64,000 bases of DNA from Caenorhabditis remanei (Eukaryota; Nematoda; Chromadorea; Rhabditida; Rhabditidae): contig NC_071330.1 of the NCBI RefSeq assembly GCF_010183535.1, positions 9,653,717 to 9,717,716 of the forward strand, given 5' to 3'. Positions within the stretch are counted from its first letter, which is position 1. Every line of letters starts with the position of its first letter. This document shows positions 1 to 11,788 of the stretch, one piece after another. A model generated the notes under the pieces. The model made no database searches and was not told the DNA's origin. It saw only the letters and a list, made by a program, of their open reading frames with translations. Made by a program: the position numbers and the translations under genes.

Positions 1-2
1 GT

Positions 3-945
3 CTAGATGGATTATTAGCTTCAGTGACTAAACCACAAACGGAACGAGATGAAACAGCGAGACAATGGGCGGCAGTTGGTGGGTATTACGGATAACACGG
101 TCTATAACAATTAATATATTAACCATGTCGTGATTTCTATTAATATTAATAAATGTGTTCCTTTTTAACCCTTATTGTATTAATCTCCTTCTGCAATAGC
201 CCTTTTAAAATGGATGACTCTGAATACTAGAGTATAATTCAGCAACAAATCCAAAGCAGCTGACAGAAGATATTGTACATGCAGTTTCAACTGAACCGAA
301 TGATCAAACAGAAAAACAAAATGGAGGAGAAAAGAAAAAAGGAGAGGAAGAGCCTGATTTTAATAGTATGTGAGCTTATGAATTAAAGTTTGAAAATGGA
401 TTTTTCAGAGATAAAACCGCGGACATTCTCATCTTCTGCTGCCACGACGGCGATAGTTGACGAGCAGCCAGAGCAGCCCGACGGCCCGAAGAAGGCGTCC
501 AGTGGAAGGGCAAAGTGAGTATAATCCTTCTATTAAAAATTTAGAGAAATGATTAATTTGCTTATACTTTAGAGCTCATCAAGGAAATATTCCAATTCTT
601 CCATCAGATGCAGCATTTGCAGCAAGAGGAGGAGGTGATGACACATTCCGTGCATTTGATGGACTATCTGATAGTCGTGGTCTCGTTCATACACCTCGAA
701 GTAGATCTCCCTTCACAAAACCTGGTCTCTGGGAGCCCAATCCGGCTGATCCCCACTCTAGAGATCCTGCTAATAAGTATTGGTATCATCCGGAATCAGT
801 TGGAGTTGATTGGTTGAATGGACAACTTCAATGGGGTGGACATTGGGCAGTACCGGCTGCTGGAGCAGGAGGAACTGCTGGAATGAGTGCTGTACATTTC
901 CCGACAATTGGATCATTCTTGAATATTCCGGATGATTACGATTAA
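3..945 (+). CDS. 3' part of an unidentified protein gene (partial at the window edge)
   Basis: Four exons join in frame: 3-78, 243-365, 409-514 and 573-945. All introns are GT-AG and the phases match (phase 1 at 78/243, phase 1 at 365/409, phase 2 at 514/573). The 5' end lies outside the window. The visible tail is hydrophilic: a Lys/Glu-rich stretch, a Ser/Ala/Pro-rich linker, then a Gly/Pro/Trp-rich C-terminus ending in IPDDYD. No family is recognised. If the first donor (79) is not used, the reading frame runs on to a stop at 93-95 and gives a short alternative C-terminus ending GGYYG. Exon structure is well supported; function is unknown. Confidence 0.65.
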
Positions 946-1226
946 AGGAATATCAGAAAAAACTAGGAATCGATGCAAAAAACTTTGAAATCAGGGATCA
1001 AAATTATTATTTATTTTTAATTGTTGTTCTATTTCATGAAATTCTATTGTTGTTTTTAATCTATAGTGTTTGTACATATGTCCAACTCTTCTCGAATTCG
1101 AATTCTTATTACTGAAAATAACATAAAACGTGTATTGACACTTGTTTCGTCAAGAGCTATGTTTCAATCTTCAATGCGAAAGAGGTCAATCATTTAGGTT
1201 TCCCGCTTGATAGCTCCAATAATAAT

Positions 1227-3510
1227 AACAGTTGATTATAATTTAGAATTTATTGAAGAGAAAATAGAAACATACAAAAGAAGAGAAAACTCGTAATACA
1301 ATAAAGTCATTCATAAAAAGAGATCTAGAGAAAAAATAAAGTTAATTAGAATTAATCAACTTCTTCAACAGTTGGTCCCTGTGGATAATTAGAAGAGTTG
1401 AAACCAGCAGATCCAGGATTTCCACATCCAGATGGTTGTTGATTGGCAGATTGATGCATTTTGGAGAGAACAGATTGACAGATACTCTTCAATTCCTTAT
1501 CCTTCGATTCAATTTCATCTTTTTCAGCCAGTGAATTTGAATCCAACCAACGAAGAGTCTCTTCAACTGCTTCTGTGACACGTCTCGCATCATCTGATTC
1601 CAGTTTTGATCCATGTTCATCAATTGCTTGTTTCACTTGGAATGCATATGCTTCCAATTGATTTCGAGCCATAACACGTTCCCGTTGTTCACCATCTTCT
1701 TTCTCGAATTGCTTCGCTTCGTTTACCATTCGATCAATATCAGCTTGCGATAATCGTCCTTTCTCATTTCGAATTGTGATTCGATTCGTTTTTCCAGTTG
1801 ATTTATCCTCAGCCGACACATTCAATATTCCATTTGCATCGATATCAAAAGTGACTTCAATTTGAGGAACACCACGTGGAGCAGGAGGAATTCCAGAAAG
1901 TTCGAATGTTCCGAGACGGTGATTATCACGAGTCATGGCACGTTCTCCTTCGTATACTTGGATTGAAACTCCTGGTTGATTATCAGCATATGTTGTGAAT
2001 GTTTTTGACGCTTTCGTTGGAATTCGAGTGTTTCGATCAATTAAGTTGGTCATCACACCACCAGCTGTCTCAATTCCAAGACTCAATGGAGCAACATCAA
2101 CCAGTAATACATCTTTAATTGTTTGATCCTTCACTCCAGAAAGTACAGCTGCTTGAACTGCAGCTCCAAATGCAACTGCTTCGTCTGGATTGATTGAACA
2201 ATTCAATTCCTGAAAAACAAAAAGTTAGAAAAAATGAAATTGAGTTGAGATAATAACACTTACCTTTCCATTGAAAAAGTCTTTGAGCATCTTCTGAATT
2301 TTCGGAACACGAGTTGATCCACCAACCAAAACGACTTCATCAATCTTCGATTTGTCGAGTTTTGCATCTCGAAGAGCCTTCTCAACTGGTTCAAGAGTCT
2401 TACGGAATAGATCAGCACACAATTCCTCAAATCGAGCACGAGTTATTTTCGAGCACAAATCAATTCCTTCGAAAAGTGAATCAACTTCGATTGTGGCTTC
2501 GGATGAACTCGAAAGTGTCCTTTTGGCTCGTTCACATGCAGTTCGAAGACGTCGAATGGCACGTGGATTCGGTGAAATATCTTTGCCAGTCTTTCTCTTG
2601 AATTCATTCATAAAGTGTTGAAGCATTCTCTGATCGAAATCTTCTCCTCCAAGATGAGTATCACCAGCTGTTGATTTCACTTCGAATATTGATCCTTCAG
2701 AAATAGAAAGAATTGAAACATCAAAAGTACCTCCTCCAAGATCGAATATCAATACATTCTTCTCTTCGCTTATTCCTTTATCCAATCCATAAGCAAGAGC
2801 AGCTGCAGTTGGTTCATTGATTATTCGAATTGCATTCAATCCAGCAATTGTTGCTGCATCTTTTGTTGCTTGTCTCTGACTGTCATTGAAATATGCAGGT
2901 ACAGTAATCACTGCATCTTTTATCGCATGTCCAACATATGTTTCCGCCGTTTCCTTCATCTTCTGAAGTACCATTGCTGAGATTTCTTCTGGATTGAATT
3001 GCCGTTTCTCTCCTTTCATTTCAACTTCAATCACTGGTTTCCCTTGTTTTCCTTTTACTCCAAATGGCCAATGTTTGCAGTCTGATTGAACTGTTGACTC
3101 ATCGAAACGTCTTCCAATCAATCGTTTTGCATCGAATACAGTGTTCTCTGGATTACGAGCTGCTTGATCTTTTGCCGCATCTCCAACCAAACGTTCTGTA
3201 TCAGTGAATGCAACATATGATGGTGTTGTCTTGTTTCCTTCTGAGTTTGCAATTATCTCGACCTGAAAATATTTTATTAGATGGATTCATAATTAGGAAT
3301 TATAGACACTTACCTTTCCATTTTGATAGATTCCAACACATGAATATGTTGTACCAAGGTCGATACCAATAGCTTTACACGAAGACATTGTAGTTTGTAG
3401 TTTGTAGTGAGAGCAGTAGAATTAAATTCTTCTGAGGGTGACTTCTACTCAATCCTGTCCAGCTTATATACTTTTCCAACAACATCTTCTGGAACCTTCT
3501 GGAATATTCT
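1227..3510 (-). repeat. Left arm of hsp-70 inverted repeat
   Basis: About 2.28 kb that is the near-perfect reverse complement of 3728-6012. Positions pair as x and 7239-x through the coding part; a one-base indel beside the TATA region shifts this to 7238-x towards the centre. The arm holds the whole minus-strand hsp-70 copy, its 3' UTR and its proximal promoter. Similarity stops abruptly just past the TTTATTG poly(A) region on the outside and within the proximal heat-shock element on the inside. Confidence 0.95.
1352..3388 (-). CDS. hsp-70: Heat-shock protein 70 (cytosolic), copy A
   Basis: Stress-inducible Hsp70 chaperone: ATP-driven binding and release of unfolded polypeptides in cytosol and nucleus. 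Exons, in coding order, are 3314-3388, 2264-3262 and 1352-2209, giving 643 residues. Visible marks are the N-terminal [12 protein letters not shown] phosphate-binding signature, [25 protein letters not shown], the substrate-binding domain, and the cytosolic EEVD C-terminus that binds TPR co-chaperones. It faces its twin head to head with about 460 bp between the start codons. It differs from copy B at two residues only, carrying Pro258 and Arg578. HSEs and a TATA box sit upstream, so heat induction through HSF-1 is expected. Family assignment is certain; the match to a particular C. elegans paralogue is inferred from the inverted-pair arrangement. Confidence 0.96.
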
Positions 3511-3850
3511 TGATGTTTCCCATTCTGATTTTTCTGTTGCCTCTTCACCGAGGGTACTCTCCGTCTTCTGATTTCCTGCGTCTCTGCAGTCCCCCACAGT
3601 CTTTTCTTTCTTTTCCACCTCTCTTTTTCGAATGTTCTAGAATGTTCTCGAACAAATACTGCAGAGAAAGGAGAAACATAACGTAAGAATGAGAGAATTA
3701 GAGGAGACGCTGGGCAAAATACGTTCGAGAATATTCCAGAAGGTTCCAGAAGATGTTGTTGGTTAAAGTATATAAGCTGGACAGGATTGAGTAGAAGTCA
3801 CCCTCAGAAGAATCTAATTCTACTGCTCTCACTACAAACTACAAACTACA
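3389..3850. promoter_or_regulatory. Bidirectional heat-shock promoter with three HSE clusters
   Basis: This spacer between the two hsp-70 start codons holds mirrored TATATA boxes (3465-3470 for copy A, 3769-3774 for copy B). It has three runs of alternating GAA/TTC units at 5 bp spacing: 3487-3509 (five units), 3630-3652 (five units) and 3724-3751 (six units). These are canonical heat-shock elements bound by HSF trimers. The outer two are mirror copies next to each gene. The central one lies in the non-duplicated spacer (3511-3727) and could serve both genes. A CTGCGTCTC motif is at 3576-3584. Confidence 0.9.
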
Positions 3851-6012
3851 ATGTCTTCGTGTAAAGCTATTGGTATCGACCTTGGTACAACATATTCATG
3901 TGTTGGAATCTATCAAAATGGAAAGGTAAGTGTCTATAATTCCTAATTATGAATCCATCTAATAAAATATTTTCAGGTCGAGATAATTGCAAACTCAGAA
4001 GGAAACAAGACAACACCATCATATGTTGCATTCACTGATACAGAACGTTTGGTTGGAGATGCGGCAAAAGATCAAGCAGCTCGTAATCCAGAGAACACTG
4101 TATTCGATGCAAAACGATTGATTGGAAGACGTTTCGATGAGTCAACAGTTCAATCAGACTGCAAACATTGGCCATTTGGAGTAAAAGGAAAACAAGGGAA
4201 ACCAGTGATTGAAGTTGAAATGAAAGGAGAGAAACGGCAATTCAATCCAGAAGAAATCTCAGCAATGGTACTTCAGAAGATGAAGGAAACGGCGGAAACA
4301 TATGTTGGACATGCGATAAAAGATGCAGTGATTACTGTACCTGCATATTTCAATGACAGTCAGAGACAAGCAACAAAAGATGCAGCAACAATTGCTGGAT
4401 TGAATGCAATTCGAATAATCAATGAACCAACTGCAGCTGCTCTTGCTTATGGATTGGATAAAGGAATAAGCGAAGAGAAGAATGTATTGATATTCGATCT
4501 TGGAGGAGGTACTTTTGATGTTTCAATTCTTTCCATTTCTGAAGGATCAATATTCGAAGTGAAATCAACAGCTGGTGATACTCATCTTGGAGGAGAAGAT
4601 TTCGATCAGAGAATGCTTCAACACTTTATGAATGAATTCAAGAGAAAGACTGGCAAAGATATTTCACCGAATTCACGTGCCATTCGACGTCTTCGAACTG
4701 CATGTGAACGAGCCAAAAGGACACTTTCGAGTTCATCCGAAGCCACAATCGAAGTTGATTCACTTTTCGAAGGAATTGATTTGTGCTCGAAAATAACTCG
4801 TGCTCGATTTGAGGAATTGTGTGCTGATCTATTCCGTAAGACTCTTGAACCAGTTGAGAAGGCTCTTCGAGATGCAAAACTCGACAAATCGAAGATTGAT
4901 GAAGTCGTTTTGGTTGGTGGATCAACTCGTGTTCCGAAAATTCAGAAGATGCTCAAAGACTTTTTCAATGGAAAGGTAAGTGTTATTATCTCAACTCAAT
5001 TTCATTTTTTCTAACTTTTTGTTTTTCAGGAATTGAATTGTTCAATCAATCCAGACGAAGCAGTTGCATTTGGAGCTGCAGTTCAAGCAGCTGTACTTTC
5101 TGGAGTGAAGGATCAAACAATTAAAGATGTATTACTGGTTGATGTTGCTCCATTGAGTCTTGGAATTGAGACAGCTGGTGGTGTGATGACCAACTTAATT
5201 GATCGAAACACTCGAATTCCAACGAAAGCGTCGAAAACATTCACAACATATGCTGATAATCAACCAGGAGTTTCAATCCAAGTATACGAAGGAGAACGTG
5301 CCATGACTCGTGATAATCACCGTCTCGGAACATTCGAACTTTCTGGAATTCCTCCTGCTCCACGTGGTGTTCCTCAAATTGAAGTCACTTTTGATATCGA
5401 TGCAAATGGAATATTGAATGTGTCGGCTGAGGATAAATCAACTGGAAAAACGAATCGAATCACAATTCGAAATGAGAAAGGACGATTATCGCAAGCTGAT
5501 ATTGATCGAATGGTAAACGAAGCGAAGCAATTCGAGAAAGAAGATGGTGAACAACGGGAACGTGTTATGGCTCGAAATCAATTGGAAGCATATGCATTCC
5601 AAGTGAAACAAGCAATTGATGAACATGGATCAAAACTGGAATCAGATGATGCGAGACGTGTCACAGAAGCAGTTGAAGAGACTCTTTGTTGGTTGGATTC
5701 AAATTCACTGGCTGAAAAAGATGAAATTGAATCGAAGGATAAGGAATTGAAGAGTATCTGTCAATCTGTTCTCTCCAAAATGCATCAATCTGCCAATCAA
5801 CAACCATCTGGATGTGGAAATCCTGGATCTGCTGGTTTCAACTCTTCTAATTATCCACAGGGACCAACTGTTGAAGAAGTTGATTAATTCTAATTAACTT
5901 TATTTTTTCTCTAGATCTCTTTTCATGAATGACTTTATTGTATTACGAGTTTTCTCTTCTTTTGTATGTTTCTATTTTTTCTTCAATAAATTCTAAATTA
6001 TAATCAACTGTT
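3728..6012 (+). repeat. Right arm of hsp-70 inverted repeat
   Basis: This is the mirror of 1227-3510 and contains hsp-70 copy B with its proximal promoter and 3' UTR. UTRs and introns are nearly identical to those of the left arm. That points to recent duplication or continuing gene conversion rather than selection on protein alone. Confidence 0.95.
3851..5887 (+). CDS. hsp-70: Heat-shock protein 70 (cytosolic), copy B
   Basis: Mirror twin of copy A. Exons are 3851-3925, 3977-4975 and 5030-5887; the product is 643 residues ending EEVD. The nucleotide-binding signatures and substrate-binding domain are all present. Compared with copy A there are two replacements: Pro258 to Ser, in the usually conserved NPRA stretch of the ATPase domain, and Arg578 to Cys, just before the WLD motif of the C-terminal helical lid. 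Both look derived in this copy, because most Hsp70s keep Pro at the first site. Transcription should be driven by the HSE cluster at 3724-3751 and TATA at 3769. An AATAAA lies near 5985. Confidence 0.96.
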
Positions 6013-8757
6013 GTTCCCACTTGTACAGAAACAAAATAAGGGAAGCGAATATCCGATTCCTCTCATTTCCTCAAAAAGCTTTCTCCATTTTGTTTTGTTC
6101 TTTGTTCACCCAGAAATATCCTTTCTCTCCAATCTACAAAATTAATCTTCGTCGGACTCTCTTTCTTTCAAAAAAGGACGCTACATTTAGATGACCCAAT
6201 CCTTTTGGAATGTGTTCATTTACCCTCATCCATTCCTTTTTATTTTCTTTCTTCCAATCTTAGTAGTCGAGATTCTCGCTTATTGCGGCCAGCCATTAAC
6301 AGACACACCACCAGTCCTTTTACCAATGAAATAGTATATGAAAGACGGAGAATGAATAGAGAGAAACAGACTATAAATGTGGCAATTAGGCGATATAACC
6401 AAGGTCTTCACACCGTGTCCAACTCTTCTTCTCGCACCGTTTTCTTTTCATCTTATTGAGGAAGATCTGATGACTGAGGGATACGATATTTTATGGAAAA
6501 TTGAAACGAACTAGTGAGAGGAATGACATTACTTTCTTTGAGAACACTATTTTTAGGACAAGGAGGAAAGGAGTTGCAAGAAATAGTAATGATTCAGGAA
6601 ATGAAAAACTGATTACACAATAACTCGAGTATCGGTTTTTATTTTCAGTTTTATTTTCAGAAATTGCATAACTCTGATAAGAACCAATTCAAGCGGCACT
6701 GGGAAAAAATTGTTCAATAACTTTATTAAAGTAGTAGGTTAGAACATTAGCATGCAGTTAACTTTTCAGTCCAGTGCCATTTTTAGAAGTTTTTGAGCCT
6801 TGAGGAGTTTTCAATCAAACTGAGTGTATCAACTTCGTAAGAGCAAACGTGCATTTCGTTGTTCGGACGGTGTTCTTATGGTTTTTCTTATTTACTTCCC
6901 ACCTCTAGCTCCATATAACTAGTCGACATCAGATTTTTTCAGATGCTTTTCTATAATGAGAATAGTTTTATCTTAAGAGTACCAGGAAGATATTCTATAA
7001 ATGAAGTCACTTGACCTTTTGTACAAGTCCATCACCTCCTTACTCTCTCTGTCTCTTCCGTTTTCCACTCCAAATGAAACAACTTTTGATTTGAATTTGA
7101 AAGAGTGCACACTGTGTCTGCGTCTCTTTTTCATTCAAACAAAACACATCTTCTCTTCTCTCATTCGTCGCCCTTTTGTATTATATGTGTACACTGTGCA
7201 CTCATTCATTCATCGCCCTTTTCAATTCTCCTTTTTGTCACCCTACCAACCACCTCCCCGACGTTCATCGATCTCTTTTTTGAGTATTTCTGTGTTTCCG
7301 TTTTCATTTACAAAGCACCAAAAAGAAAGTCAAATAGAAGAAAAAGAAGAAGATGATGATGAAGATGAAAAGAAAAAGAAAATACAAGTGAAAGAAGAAC
7401 AAAAAGCTGTCTAGACGTGCCGTTTCTCGATTTTTGATTCTCGGATTGAGTTGAAGTTCGGATGAGAGTCAGGTATCTGATGACTGAAAATATGGGCTAC
7501 TTGAGACTCTCAGCTACCAGTAGAAACCAGGTAACGATCACTTTTTCTATGATCATCAGATAGGGAAGCGTAAAGAAAGATAGCATGGGAAATGGTCCCA
7601 GTCCCATCATAATCGCTATACATTTTCATTTACTTATGAAGACAGGGGCATTGTCTTACAGCTTTTTTACAAAACCTGTGTATCACTTCATTCCAATTCA
7701 CTGTTGTGACATCTGTGGATTAGACACACAAATTTGTTTACTATTGTTGTTGATCTACTTATTTTTGATATACCCGCTCTTCTACGGTTCCCTGCATAGT
7801 CTGTTTCCAAAGGCTTAGTTCATTTGCTCATTCGACATTACGTTATACGTAATCTACTTCTTCTTCTTGTCCTCGACCCTCCGTCTACCCTTCTATTCTG
7901 TAACTCTGTTGCTCCGAACTGCAAGTCTACGTGGTTTTTATAGCAAGAAGACCATCCCATCCAAGTTTTCTCCCTGTATTCTCTTTTCCTTTTCCTCTTT
8001 TCTTCCATCTGTAATCGCTTCTTTTAATCTTCCCTAGGTGGATGTATTCGTCAATCAAAACTTATCGACAACTGTGATCGATGCGAGTGTTTGAGAGAAA
8101 CAGTGAGTTGGAAGTCAAAGAATAAATGGATTCTCGATTCTAATTTCGGTTTTTTTGTTGGTTTCGACGTCCCCTTCCAACTCATTATTGTTTCTCCGAA
8201 AATGGAATTGCCTTCTGAACTTGATTTCGGCGGAAGATTACTTAGGTTCGGTCCTTCTTCTTTCCTTTTTCCTTTTGAATGGGAATTTAAATGACCACTA
8301 CCTACGAACAACTAAGGTTTTCTCTCAATTTAATTCTGATCATTTCGATTTCCTATTCTCAGAACCACCGCTTTTCAGCCACTTTATGTGAAGAAATCTC
8401 TCTAAAGAAAATAATCTCCGTTCCGTTGGAATTGCTTGAAACCCATACTTCTGAGCTTCTCTGGGAACTTCGAATCCAGATTCTACTACCGTATTCTTCC
8501 ATTGATCTTCTCTTGGTCTGTGGTCGTCACGCTTGTTAACTTTAAAGCTCCGCCCTTTCTATCCTTTGCCCCGCCCACCTTTTTTCTATCGGACAACCGT
8601 TGTGTCGTGTCCTTCGTTCATTCATTCGAGGGTCTTACCTTCCCGAGAAAACATTTTTCTTCTCCTTCTTCTCACTTTTTTATTCTCGCCTATATTCATT
8701 CTATTCACCTGAATAATTAATGAAACAAGTAAGTTTTCAACCGAATAAGAAGAGGTA
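6013..8757. other. Gene-free stretch downstream of hsp-70 copy B
   Basis: No supportable exon is seen. The sequence is rich in pyrimidine runs on the plus strand, typical of Caenorhabditis intergenic DNA and promoters, and the open frames here are low-complexity Phe/Ser/Leu-rich. A CTGCGTCTC motif occurs at 7118-7126. The distal part probably holds the promoter of the mir-46 primary transcript. Confidence 0.5.
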
Positions 8758-8832
8758 AAGCTGAAGAGAGCCGTCTATTGACAGTTCGTTTCTATACTTA
8801 TGTACTGTCATGGAGTCGCTCTCTTCAGATGA
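8758..8832 (+). ncRNA. mir-46: microRNA precursor mir-46
   Basis: The 3' arm at 8806-8827 is 22 nt starting TGTCATGGAGTCGCTCTCTT. It matches my memory of C. elegans miR-46, which differs from miR-47 by T rather than G at the eleventh base. The 5' arm (8761-8785, CTGAAGAGAGCCGTCTATTG...) pairs with it to make a hairpin with a terminal loop around 8786-8801. The mature strand is on the 3' arm, as in C. elegans, and seed GTCATGG is intact. It sits upstream of flp-15 on the opposite strand, the location I recall for C. elegans. It should load into miRNA Argonautes and repress targets with CCATGAC sites. Confidence 0.93.
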
Positions 8833-11788
8833 TCCTTTCAAGGTTTTTATCTTTTTTCTTATCGTCTTTTGTTTTCTTTTTTTGTGTCATTTTGATAGAT
8901 GAGAACAGGTGATGGGACAATGCGATAGCAGTCGATATGAGGAGACAGGTGATGGATCACAGAGTATTCGAGAGTTGTGAACAGACATTCGGAAAGGTAA
9001 GATTATACAAAAAGCAGATAAGAAAACGATGGTTGCATAACTTAATTTGTAACAACAACAGTCAAGGATAGATCGATTGCTTAGAAATTCACATGGCTTG
9101 TATGAAAACAAACTACACTGAGTGATCTCAATTTAGATTCTCGAAGAGTTTTACAAGAAACTTCTCTGCATGCAGATGTCGCTTTGGTCCAGTTTCTTTT
9201 TTTTTTTGGAAAGAGGCCCACTCGATGTAGGTTTGGCGCGGTGTCGTCTGATCTGATATTTGATATTTTTATTTAACTATTTAAATATACAGTAAATGTC
9301 ACTGGAGGTCAGGTAAAGTTCCTCACGAGACTAAATTTTACAGACATCCTAGGTGTCGAGTGAAGGTTGGTCACAGATTCGGAAACCCGTGGGAAATCTA
9401 TTGGGTGCATCGTGTATAAAATGTATGTAATGGGAATTTTACTGCAAAATAAAATAGAGCTTTTGTTCTGCAAGTGTGACAACGTATAAATTGAAAATAC
9501 TTACAGATGTCAGTTTTAAAAAAGAAGAATCCTTGTTCATCGACAAGTTAGTTGTTAAAAACCAGTTGCTCAGTATTTTGTCCCAAACACATTCTCAAAC
9601 ATTTCTGATTATTATCTTAGTTCACCCATGGTGAATTGTCTCGTTTCTTCTTTGTTAAAGTATTTAAACCCAACATCCAATTTCTTTTGTACTCCATGTT
9701 CGTATGCAAGTATCACTCTTCACAAAAAAGTCCATTTTACGATTTCATTGTCTGTTTTCTTTTTCCTCTTTCTTCAATGTCCGGAACCATAAAAGTGTTC
9801 ATCGCGGCCGATTTTATAGCGTTTCCAACAGTTCCTCTGACGTTTAAAAAATTCGTTTTACACATTCAAAGGACTTCAGAATGCCTTTCACCTAAACTCT
9901 TATTGGGATCTCAGAAAACATGATGTAACAACGAAGAGACTTGAATACACATCAGAGACGAGATGGAGTTGCAGTTAAATCAATAAATATTTTGATTTCG
10001 TAAATAAATGAATGGCAAGAAAAGAGAAGAAGTGTCCTTGGCCATCCTCATCAGCACCTTTCCGTCGTTTTCGCAAATTTGTTTTACGCTTGATTAACTC
10101 ATTCATTAGGTGGACTACCGACTACCGACCTGATTTATATCTGGGAAACGTTGGAAGAAAAAGAAGAAAACGAATGAAATGAAGGTGGATTTTAAATGGA
10201 TTTCAGTCAGTGATCGGAATTTTGAATCTAGACGCATTTGATGTCAACGAACAGCTCTTTCTGAGAACTCTCTGAGCTTTCTGAGCATTCGTTATCAAAA
10301 TGTAGCCCCATGAAAATGATACAAACATCCACAAGATTACCTCTTTGGTATGTGAAACGCCATTTTGAGAAAAACTTCCGAAGTCTGTCCAGAGCTTTTT
10401 TCATGGCGATTTTGTCGAAATTTTCTGGTTGACCTAATTTTCGAACATGTATTATGAAAAATTCATCGATATTCAAATATTGGAGCTACAGAGATAACAT
10501 TAACCCATCATTGTTAATGTGATAGAATCTCAAATGAGACCACTTTAAATTGAAATCTACGTGTCAAAACGTACTGACAAATCGTGGCGAAAAGAAAAAG
10601 GTTACGGTACTCAATTAAGAACGGAAAGGTTGTCGGCAAGTCTCTCTCTCTCTCTTCCCCTTCTTTTTGGTTTTCCAATGTTTGTATAGTTCGTTGGAAA
10701 GGTGTGAAGTAGATGTAGAAGGAGGAAACACTCCCTTTTCTTGTTCCTATTCATCTATCTTTTCTTTCCGTTTTGTATTAATTGAGACATAGAAATAGAA
10801 TACAAACATAAATAAATAGTAACAACATCCACTAACATATGTACTCTCTTGATCATTCTTCACTTGGATCACTCGGATTTTTACAGGAGTTTCTATGATG
10901 TGTTGGGTTTGAAATCATGGCGGCAAGGACTTTGGCTCTTCAAATCGATGTCAAGAACGTTTTGTATAAAACTGGAACTTTCAAACAAAAAACAAGTAGT
11001 TCGGATTCTGACTGTTGAGATATCCTCCAGTTCGTGACAAAAAGGCCCTTTGTTCGTAAAAATAGAATAAAAATAGCGCACAAACTTCATTTTTGTTATA
11101 ATAAACAGGTTTTTTCCACATTCCAGCTTTAATTTCTGTAGACTACATCTCGATGAAGCTCTTTCTTGGGAAAAACGATTGGATGTAATTGTGAGAAAAA
11201 ACGTCGAAACATTTTTCAGACCGGTACAGTAAATGCATTCCCAATGTGTGGTTCTAGCATCGAAGAAATACAGTAATCCTTAAAGGCACATTGTGGCAGA
11301 ATCACTAAACTAACCAGCTAATTCAAATTACCCCAAAAGATCGCAATTTTCACCGAACGCATTTCTGTTTGTCTCTTCGAGCATTAAAATGTGTATTTGA
11401 ATTCGGACACTCATTAAGAATCCATTTGAAATAATGGAGTGTTACTATAGTGATTTCCGAAATATACATTATGTTCTTATTCATATTCCACGCTTCTTCA
11501 TTTTACATATATACACCGGGATTTCTTACGGTAGTCATGATGTTCCGTATTTGTCGAAGCAATGTCAATTTTGTTCCAGAATAAAACAAATACATCAATT
11601 ATTAACCAATCATCTTATTTATTTCATAGAAACGCAAGCAGCACAGTCGAGAATGGAATGGGGAAAAAGACAGGGAAATGACGGGAAAATTATGGAATGA
11701 TGTTCATATTTCATAGGTGATTTTGTTATTAACAGATGAGCAGGGAGAGGATTATTTTTAATTTTCCGTTTCTTTCACTTTTCTCTGT
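8833..11788. other. Intergenic region between mir-46 and flp-15
   Basis: AT-rich with scattered short simple repeats, including a TC run near 10641-10654. One 82-codon open frame on the minus strand (10228-10476) has protein-like composition but no recognised homologue, and is described separately. Nothing else is supportable. Confidence 0.45.
10228..10476 (-). CDS. Doubtful orphan open frame, 82 codons
   Basis: An uninterrupted frame from ATG at 10476 to a TAG. Composition is mixed and amphipathic, with a Lys/Arg-rich helix-like segment (MKKALDRLRKFFSKW) and a Ser/Glu-rich tail. This is unlike the Phe/Ser/Leu low-complexity frames around it. A possible GT donor lies within it (after CAAAGAG), so it might be one exon of a longer or decayed gene. 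No promoter, acceptor or homologue is recognised. It could equally be chance or a pseudogene remnant. Confidence 0.2.
   Translation of the reverse strand: MNIDEFFIIHVRKLGQPENFDKIAMKKALDRLRKFFSKWRFTYQRGNLVDVCIIFMGLHFDNECSESSESSQKELFVDIKCV

Noticed and set aside
7001..7414. Plus-strand frame of 137 codons
   Set aside because: Ser/Phe/Leu then Glu/Asp/Lys low complexity from pyrimidine and purine tracts; no splice signals or homologue.
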